Source of the DNA: Oxalobacteraceae bacterium UBA4003
GTDB lineage: Bacteria; Pseudomonadota; Gammaproteobacteria; Burkholderiales; Burkholderiaceae_D
Length of the DNA: 27,996 nucleotides
Assembly: GCA_002384815.1 (NCBI GenBank)
Contig: DGBN01000016.1
Coordinates: 1 to 27,996, forward strand
Reading direction: 5' to 3'
The translations under genes were made by a program, and so were the position numbers. Of the stretch, positions 23,566-27,996 are shown one piece after another. The stretch's first letter is position 1. Each line of letters begins with the position of its first letter. The notes under the pieces are model-generated. The model did no database searches, was not told the origin of the DNA, and was given only the letters and a program-made list of their open reading frames with translations.

Positions 23566-23608
23566 AAAAAAAAACCGGGAAAAGGAATTGGTGCATTCCA
23601 GATCCCGG
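23566..23608 (-). terminator. Terminator of the NRAMP-like gene
   Basis: On the minus strand, outer stem CCGGGA / TCCCGG (23608-23603 and 23580-23575) enclosing an inner stem GGAAT / ATTCC, followed by nine T (23574-23566). It lies 60 bases after the NRAMP-like stop and before the antiporter start, which separates the two transporters. Confidence 0.88.
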
Positions 23609-23667
23609 CATGAGGAACTCGGTTAAGTTGTTGTAGCTTTTTACTCGTCAGTTTTAGATTTTCTGAC

Positions 23668-25038
23668 TTATCCGAACTTCATGTAAAGCACGTAGACCGT
23701 CAGACCTACAAGAGAAACGGTGCCGATCCAGGCCATTGCCATCATGAACTTGGATGGCAGCAACTCACGTTCAAAGTCGGATTTGAAGTTGTCTTTGATT
23801 GCCTTGATAGTCAGCCAGTACAGGACTGGCGAAAAGGCGAGTGCCATGACCGAAGCAACTTGAACAACAAAGATTGGTTTTGGCAAGCCGTAGATAATGC
23901 CTACGCCTGCTACCAACCAAATAACCTGCATGCCACGATAGATCAACTTACGTGGACCAGGTTTATCCCATTTTTTGAACAAGCGAACCGTGCACTCTTC
24001 CGTTACGCGAGCCTGACCGTCGAAATACGTGAAAACGGTCGAGAAAAGTGCCGCTACACCACCTGCAATAATGACCGGGAAAATCCAGGCACCAAAAGTG
24101 TCGGTGTAAATACGTGCGATGGTGGCACCCATTTGGCTACCTGCAGGGACCAGACCCATAGGGTTCAACACGGATGCACCGACGATCAAGAAGATCATCC
24201 CGGTAATCATGGAGATGAAGTACGTGATGTTCATGTCACGCTTGAAGAGTGTCAGACTGTTCTTCATGTAGTTCTTGTCCATGTCCACGGTGTGGCCTTG
24301 AGCACGCAGTTCATTCACCTTGACCATGCCAACCTTCTTGTCAACTGCCCAGTTGGATTGCATCGGTGCCACTTCCAGTGTGGTAGGGAAGTATCCGAAC
24401 ATCGAACCGAACAGCAGCATTGCTCCGATAGGTGGCAATGTCGGCACCAGGCGCGACAAATATTCCATAGGAGGTGGAGCTTGCAATGCAAATGCAATGA
24501 AACAAGACAGGGCGAAGATGATGATCAGTACCTTACATATGCTTTCGACCGCTTTATAACTGCCGATCCAAAGAATAGCAATGACGATCAAGAGAATAGC
24601 GGTTCCCCACAGTTCCAGTGACATAAATGGAAATGCTGCCCATAGCATGGCGGCACATCCCAAAGCCCGACCGGCAATCCCGACTGTATTGGCAAAGCCT
24701 TGGAAGATCATGAACCAAAGCGGCCAATTTCCGTTGCGATGATAAGCATTGATAATGGTTTCGCCTTTGACCATGGTGTAACGATGGGCGAATTCGAAGG
24801 CGCAATATTTAAGAATATAAGCGGCCAAAATAACCCAAAGCAGGTCGTATCCATACTTTGCGCCGGCTGTAGGCGCATGCATGATGTGGCTGGCGCCAAT
24901 GCCGGTCATGGCAGCAGCTACACCTGGACCCATAGCACGCCAGGTATCCATAAACCCGGTGCCCGGTGCCTTCAGCTTAATCGTTTCCTTACCTCCGCTG
25001 GCAGCCATGCCAGGGGAGTTTAATGTTGTATCAGACAT
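23668..25038 (-). CDS. NRAMP-family transporter with atypical metal-site motifs
   Basis: Membrane protein of 456 residues with the NRAMP/LeuT-type layout of about eleven helices. GPGVAAAMTGIGASHIMHAPTAGAKYGYDLLWVILAAYILKY aligns with TM1-TM2 of NRAMP metal transporters, including the GPG start and the AG-KYGY-LLW stretch. The metal-binding DPGN of TM1 is replaced by GASH (48-51), and the TM6 MPH motif is absent, with APMQSNW (224-230) in its place. Transport of Mn2+ or Fe2+ in the usual way is therefore doubtful; another cation or substrate is possible. An upstream ATG exists at 25083, but MSDTTLNSPG at 25038 gives the normal length; GTGAG 3 to 5 bases upstream is a weak ribosome site. A long regulatory-looking leader precedes it. 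Confidence 0.85.
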   Translation of the reverse strand: MSDTTLNSPGMAASGGKETIKLKAPGTGFMDTWRAMGPGVAAAMTGIGASHIMHAPTAGAKYGYDLLWVILAAYILKYCAFEFAHRYTMVKGETIINAYHRNGNWPLWFMIFQGFANTVGIAGRALGCAAMLWAAFPFMSLELWGTAILLIVIAILWIGSYKAVESICKVLIIIFALSCFIAFALQAPPPMEYLSRLVPTLPPIGAMLLFGSMFGYFPTTLEVAPMQSNWAVDKKVGMVKVNELRAQGHTVDMDKNYMKNSLTLFKRDMNITYFISMITGMIFLIVGASVLNPMGLVPAGSQMGATIARIYTDTFGAWIFPVIIAGGVAALFSTVFTYFDGQARVTEECTVRLFKKWDKPGPRKLIYRGMQVIWLVAGVGIIYGLPKPIFVVQVASVMALAFSPVLYWLTIKAIKDNFKSDFERELLPSKFMMAMAWIGTVSLVGLTVYVLYMKFG

Positions 25039-25209
25039 TAGTCTCACTTTCCAAATCAATTTCCGTCGCGAGCATTCTTTCAAGCCCGGACAATTTGTTT
25101 ATTTTAAAAAATAGGGTGCAAAGAAAACTTGTTGATGTATTCCCCTCCGTTAATGTTAAGAAATCGTTAAGAGTGCAATGCGCACAAAAGTATTGTTTCA
25201 AATGAAATT

Positions 25210-25223
25210 ATTTGAATTCAAAT
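25210..25223. promoter_or_regulatory. 14-bp palindrome upstream of the NRAMP-like gene
   Basis: ATTTGAATTCAAAT is perfectly symmetric and is preceded by the similar TTTCAAATGAAA (25196-25207), so three TTTGAA/TTCAAA-type half sites lie within 28 bases. It lies about 170 bases upstream of the NRAMP-like start and suits an operator. The regulator is unknown; it does not match the Fur or MntR consensus that I know. Confidence 0.4.
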
Positions 25224-25377
25224 ATTATCTATACGCATCTTCTGTCCAGCAGAAGGCGTTCAGGTCGTGTAAGGAATGCTTATTCGGGAATCCTACGTGC
25301 GTCCAGAACGAGCAGGCGAAACGACTTTAGGGGAGTAAATCCCTGAACGGACGAACGTATAAAGGAGAAGAAGAAAG

Positions 25378-25496
25378 GCAGCAAGTTTGCTGCGGGCGAC
25401 AAAAATCGCCAAGGAAATAGGATGTTGACATGCGTTAATACTCCACGCAGGCGGCCCGACCAGCGTATTAACCTGTTTGCAGCGGAGGCTGCGAAC
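25378..25496. ncRNA. Possible structured RNA or regulatory leader (unidentified)
   Basis: Four hairpins follow each other almost without gaps: GCAGCAA/TTGCTGC (25378-25393), GGCGA/TCGCC (25395-25410), GTTAATAC/GTATTAAC (25434-25472, 23-base loop) and GTTTGCAGC/GCTGCGAAC with a GGAG loop (25475-25496, 9 bp with one G-U). Further hairpins flank them: CTTCTG/CAGAAG near 25239-25255, and GCCTGC/GCAGGC at 25552-25573. No known RNA family is recognised; it does not match 6S, SRP, RNase P or tmRNA features. The strand cannot be decided. It could be a small RNA, a leader of the channel gene, or a degraded coding segment. Confidence 0.3.
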
Positions 25497-25579
25497 ACCC
25501 AGTGGAAAATGATAACTGATATTTCTGAATCGTACAACTCGTAAGAATTGCGCCTGCAAATGGTTGCGCAGGCTTCCTC

Positions 25580-25585
25580 TATAAT
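25580..25585 (+). promoter_or_regulatory. Candidate -10 element of the K+ channel gene
   Basis: Perfect TATAAT 66 bases before the channel start. No good -35 is found at 16-18 bases, so an activator or extended recognition would be needed. The palindrome at 25611-25624 would fall in the early transcript. Confidence 0.35.
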
Positions 25586-25610
25586 CGGGTCACACATTGG
25601 CACGCAATAA

Positions 25611-25624
25611 CGTTATCGATAACG
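25611..25624. promoter_or_regulatory. 14-bp palindrome before the K+ channel gene
   Basis: CGTTATCGATAACG is perfectly symmetric and lies between the TATAAT element and the ribosome site of the channel gene, a usual place for a repressor operator. No regulator is encoded nearby, so the binding protein is unknown. Confidence 0.45.
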
Positions 25625-25650
25625 GTGAATTAGATGAAGAGGAGTAGTGC

Positions 25651-26505
25651 TTGCTGAATTTCGGAAAACCGTCAGGCGGGTGGAGGGAAACCTTTTTTAT
25701 AGTCATATTTGAAGCTGATACAAAGGCTGGAAAGTACTTCGACTTTCTTCTCATCGGTGCAATCGTTTTGAGCGTTTTTGTCGTCATGCTCGATAGCATT
25801 CCCTCCATTCATAGAGAGTACGGCGAGATACTTTATGTACTCGAATGGTTCTTTACCATTCTGTTTTCGCTGGAATATGTGGCACGGCTGGCATGCGTCA
25901 ATCATCCCACTCGTTACGCACGGAGTTTTTTCGGCGTCATCGATCTCTTATCGGTAATTCCAACATATGCGGCGCTTTTTATCCCCGGCGTTCACGCGTT
26001 GATTGATCTGAGGCTGTTACGTCTTCTCAGAATTTTCAGGCTTCTCAAACTTACTGCATATGTGGATGAGTATTCTCAGCTTGCTCGCGCGGTTGTTGCC
26101 AGTCGCAGAAAGATTTTCATTTTCCTGTCTGTTGTGGCTATCCTGGTTATTCTTAACGGGACGCTTTTGTATGTAATCGAGGGAGGTGAAGGCACTGCTT
26201 TCAGCAGCATTCCCACCTCAGTATATTGGGCAATAACAACCGTAAGTACGGTTGGTTTCGGCGACATCTCTCCTCAAACCGATTTGGGAAGAGCCATCGC
26301 TTCGGTGACCATGTTGATCGGCTGGGGCGTGCTAGCAGTGCCTACCGGCATAGTGACTTCTGAAATGACCGTACAAAAATTTGGCAGACGTAGCGTGACT
26401 ACGAGGACTTGCCGGGAATGTCTGACGACGGGACATGATATGGATGCGAAATACTGCAAACACTGCGGGGAAGAATTTACCTTTTCTTCCGCCTCCGAAA
26501 ACTGA
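25651..26505 (+). CDS. Voltage-gated-type K+ channel with C-terminal zinc ribbon
   Basis: Six-helix cation channel of 284 residues. S1 is about 31-50, S2 about 60-80 and S3 about 95-112. S4 carries R121, R124, R127 and R130 at three-residue intervals, a voltage-sensor pattern. S5 is about 154-176; the pore has the selectivity filter TVSTVGFGD (197-205), and S6 follows (ASVTMLIGWGVLAVPTGIV). After S6 the usual cytoplasmic regulator is replaced by a short tail with C254-x2-C257 and C269-x2-C272, a probable zinc ribbon. The start is TTG 25651, fixed by an in-frame stop at 25645 and supported by GAGGAG 6 bases upstream. It probably conducts K+ at the inner membrane; gating in vivo is unknown. Confidence 0.9.
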   Translation: MLNFGKPSGGWRETFFIVIFEADTKAGKYFDFLLIGAIVLSVFVVMLDSIPSIHREYGEILYVLEWFFTILFSLEYVARLACVNHPTRYARSFFGVIDLLSVIPTYAALFIPGVHALIDLRLLRLLRIFRLLKLTAYVDEYSQLARAVVASRRKIFIFLSVVAILVILNGTLLYVIEGGEGTAFSSIPTSVYWAITTVSTVGFGDISPQTDLGRAIASVTMLIGWGVLAVPTGIVTSEMTVQKFGRRSVTTRTCRECLTTGHDMDAKYCKHCGEEFTFSSASEN

Positions 26506-26535
26506 ACGACTTTGCGGATGATCGACATCAGGCAC

Positions 26536-26560
26536 TGAAGGGCATGTGCAACTTGCCCTT
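26536..26560 (+). terminator. Weak hairpin after the K+ channel gene
   Basis: Stem AAGGGCA / TGCCCTT (26538-26544 and 26554-26560) with a 9-base loop, 32 bases after the channel stop. It is not followed by a T-run, so it may end the transcript only with Rho, or act as a 3' hairpin. The rest of 26506-26789 shows no gene I can support. Confidence 0.35.
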
Positions 26561-26789
26561 GCTTCAAATATAAGTCAGAAAACTTTTTGTTTTAACGATA
26601 CTTGGTGGAGCCTTCGAACATTCTCCGCAACGTCTGGAAGACGCTGTTTACTATCGGCGGATTTCTTGGCCCGCTATATGTCGAAAGTTGATCTCCAAAA
26701 ATCAAACGGGAGTGACAGAGTGCGATGCGTATTGGTGGCAACTGATGTTTTACTCCACGATAGTCGCATTTCGCTTCACTTTTATCTCT

Positions 26790-27374
26790 TTAATACGCTG
26801 ACCTGAAGTTTCTTCCTTGCACCCATCGTGTTTGCCAGTGATGTTGGAACGACTCTGCCAGAGCGGGGTTATTCCACACTACCAAAACGTTCTCGCTGTT
26901 GGATTTGGCTGCGGCCTGGCTGTAGTTGAAGCTGCCGTTCTGCACGTGCTGTTCATCGGACACGATGTACTTGTCGTGGTGAATCGCATAGCTTGAAATC
27001 GTCCGTGTCGGGATGCTGCCGTTTACCAGCAGATTAAGGGCCGCAATATTTGCCTTTCCTCTGTTGCCTTTTTCGTCGACCAGTACGCGCACATCGACCC
27101 CACGCCTTTTCGCCATGAGCAAGGCCTTTGTCACGGAAGGCGAGGTAAATGAATATGCGGCGAGACGAATGCTTTTTTTCGACGCATGAATAAGCTTGAG
27201 AACAAGTTTTTCCGCACCGGCATTTGGCGAGAATGCGCTTTCGATGAGTCCTGTAGCTGGGGCTCTTGAGGTTTTTGATTGAAGAGCCTGGGATAGTTCG
27301 TCAAGCAGGCTTGCCTGTTTAGGGTACGCAGAAATCGGAATAAAGAGGGAAAGCAACAGCAGTATTTTTTTCAT
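26790..27374 (-). CDS. Secreted PLD-family nuclease (single HKD motif)
   Basis: Protein of 194 residues with a signal peptide: MKKILLLLSLFIPISAYPKQA has a basic start, a hydrophobic core and a likely cleavage site near residue 17-21, so it is exported to the periplasm or beyond. The mature part is one phospholipase-D-type domain: KLIHASKKSIRLAAYSFTSPSVTKAL, RRGVDVRVLVDEKGN, then the catalytic HHDKYIVSD (H133, K135, D140) and NGSFNYS (146-152). One HKD motif in a protein of this size fits the Nuc/phosphodiesterase subgroup, which works as a dimer and cleaves DNA without metal. Similar proteins are found both on conjugative plasmids and on chromosomes. The start ATG 27374 lacks a strong ribosome site. 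Substrate in the cell is unknown. Confidence 0.9.
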   Translation of the reverse strand: MKKILLLLSLFIPISAYPKQASLLDELSQALQSKTSRAPATGLIESAFSPNAGAEKLVLKLIHASKKSIRLAAYSFTSPSVTKALLMAKRRGVDVRVLVDEKGNRGKANIAALNLLVNGSIPTRTISSYAIHHDKYIVSDEQHVQNGSFNYSQAAAKSNSENVLVVWNNPALAESFQHHWQTRWVQGRNFRSAY

Positions 27375-27551
27375 GCGACATTTTAACGGCTCGCGCGTGT
27401 GATTGAGTTGAGAGAGGGTTTATTGAGGATAAATTGCAGTAAATCCTTTCCTTTCACCGATAGTTGCAAATTGATTTGATCGAAGTCGTGATTTGATCTC
27501 TCATCATTAGCATTCAAATGCCGCTTCGCAACACGAGTTGTCCCCGGAATA

Positions 27552-27572
27552 TGTGGATAGTCTTGTGGATAA
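27552..27572 (-). promoter_or_regulatory. Two tandem DnaA-box-like sites
   Basis: TGTGGATAG (27552-27560) and TGTGGATAA (27564-27572); on the minus strand these are CTATCCACA and the exact consensus TTATCCACA, 12 bases apart in the same orientation. No origin features (AT-rich repeats, dnaA, dnaN, gidA) are nearby, so this would be a DnaA-regulated or titrating site, or chance. Confidence 0.35.
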
Positions 27573-27711
27573 GCCTTGTGCTAGTCAGCTATGTCATTGA
27601 ACGGAAAGAAGTTTTCCTTTCTGCAAAATTTAGCGGCGTAGGAATGCACTGGTGAGCTTACCTGTAGTCTGACGTTCAAATAGCCTTTGTCTGATTGGAG
27701 TCCTTTTCACT

Positions 27712-27730
27712 GTCACTTATGATCAGTGAC
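27712..27730. promoter_or_regulatory. Inverted repeat before the 57-residue gene
   Basis: GTCACT-TATGATC-AGTGAC, 6-bp arms with a 7-base spacer, ending 16 bases before the AAAGGAG ribosome site. It suits an operator or a 5' leader hairpin. Confidence 0.4.
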
Positions 27731-27759
27731 ATGACCATTCATCAATAAAGGAGAATTTC

Positions 27760-27933
27760 ATGGCGAAGCAAGGTAAGACGTCGTTCGATACTATCGATAA
27801 GTCTGGAGATAAAAAGAATGATTCAGGCAAGGAAAGTAAGCGTGGCAGTGCCGGGATGCCGGATGAGAATCTGGATACGGAATCTGAATTTGCGGTGAAC
27901 GAATTGCGCGAAGAGAAGCGCGACTCTCAGTAA
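27760..27933 (+). CDS. Small hydrophilic protein, 57 residues
   Basis: Short gene with ATG 27760 preceded by a very good ribosome site AAAGGAG (27747-27753) at 6 bases spacing, ending TAA 27931-27933. The product begins MAKQGKTSFDTIDKSGDKKND and ends AVNELREEKRDSQ. About half of its residues are charged, it has no hydrophobic segment and no cysteine, and it should be largely disordered with a short C-terminal helix. I do not recognise the family. The strong ribosome site and codon pattern argue that it is real. A minus frame over the same bases (27791-27988) looks like a shadow. Confidence 0.7.
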   Translation: MAKQGKTSFDTIDKSGDKKNDSGKESKRGSAGMPDENLDTESEFAVNELREEKRDSQ

Positions 27934-27996
27934 GTGAAGACCGTAGATCGCACGCAATAGATTCGGTGAAGATAGAAAAGAAGCGCAAGGCGAATT

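Larger units (their letters stand above)
25039..25650. other. 612-base divergent intergenic region with many hairpins
   Basis: Lies between the start of the NRAMP-like gene (minus) and the start of the K+ channel gene (plus). The NRAMP-proximal part (25039-25230) is AT-rich, with a 14-bp palindrome at 25210-25223. The middle (25239-25573) holds a chain of hairpins listed separately. The channel-proximal part has TATAAT at 25580-25585 and a 14-bp palindrome at 25611-25624. Overlapping open frames exist on both strands (minus 25280-25603; plus 25347-25543 without a start codon), but none shows a ribosome site with a start or a recognisable family. Confidence 0.5.
27375..27759. other. Intergenic region before the 57-residue gene
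   Basis: 385 bases without a supported gene. It holds two adjacent DnaA-box-like 9-mers (27552-27572) and an inverted repeat GTCACT-N7-AGTGAC (27712-27730) close to the ribosome site of the next gene. I could not fix a promoter. Confidence 0.45.

Noticed and set aside
25039..25300. Manganese or magnesium riboswitch ahead of the NRAMP-like gene
   Set aside because: I looked for yybP-ykoY and M-box type core patterns on the minus strand and did not recognise them.
25280..25603. 107-codon minus-strand frame in the intergenic region
   Set aside because: No ribosome site, hydrophobic/arginine-rich random-looking sequence, and it runs through all the hairpins.
26546..26806. 86-codon plus-strand frame between the channel and the PLD gene
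   Set aside because: No ribosome site, no family features, and it overlaps the end of the PLD gene in antisense.

Overview
The window reads as ordinary chromosome of a betaproteobacterium. Protein character and gene order (gmk-rpoZ-spoT; a kinase and PP2C pair ahead of rph-rdgB-hemW; metR divergent from metE) suggest Burkholderiales, probably Oxalobacteraceae in the Herminiimonas/Janthinobacterium range. This placement is inference from familiarity with the proteins, not from a search.

Layout. 1-360: 3' end of clpB and its terminator. 400-2560: four minus-strand accessory genes (unknown protein, GNAT acetyltransferase, SRPBCC/AHSA1 protein, unknown 109-residue protein), the last bracketed by copies of a 31-bp palindromic repeat. 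2588-5923: metR and metE, divergent around a perfect MetR box. 6186-9419: rlmJ, an EAL-like/HDOD protein and greB, all forward. 9460-13654: spoT, rpoZ, gmk and yicC, all reverse. 13826-18506: forward group of Ser/Thr kinase, PP2C phosphatase, RNase PH, terminator, RdgB and HemW. 18660-18749: tRNA-Ser(UGA).

Directly behind the tRNA (18.9-22.0 kb) is a remnant of a Tn7/Tn5053-type transposon: tniQ and tniB look intact, but tniA keeps only its C-terminal part and the catalytic DDE core is missing. 22.2-25.0 kb holds two membrane transporters on the minus strand: a PF07399-type putative Na+/H+ antiporter, and an NRAMP-fold protein without the canonical DPGN and MPH metal-site motifs. Next come about 600 bp of hairpin-rich non-coding DNA, a voltage-gated-type K+ channel with a C-terminal zinc ribbon (TTG start), a secreted PLD-type nuclease (minus), and a 57-residue hydrophilic protein gene at 27760.

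How the genes work together. gmk, rpoZ and spoT join GMP phosphorylation, an RNA polymerase subunit and ppGpp metabolism in one likely transcript. The kinase and phosphatase form a probable reversible phosphorylation pair. MetR controls the B12-independent last step of methionine synthesis. The parts most worth a second look are the transposon remnant, the atypical NRAMP protein, the structured intergenic region near 25.4 kb, and the palindromic repeats near 2.0-2.55 kb.
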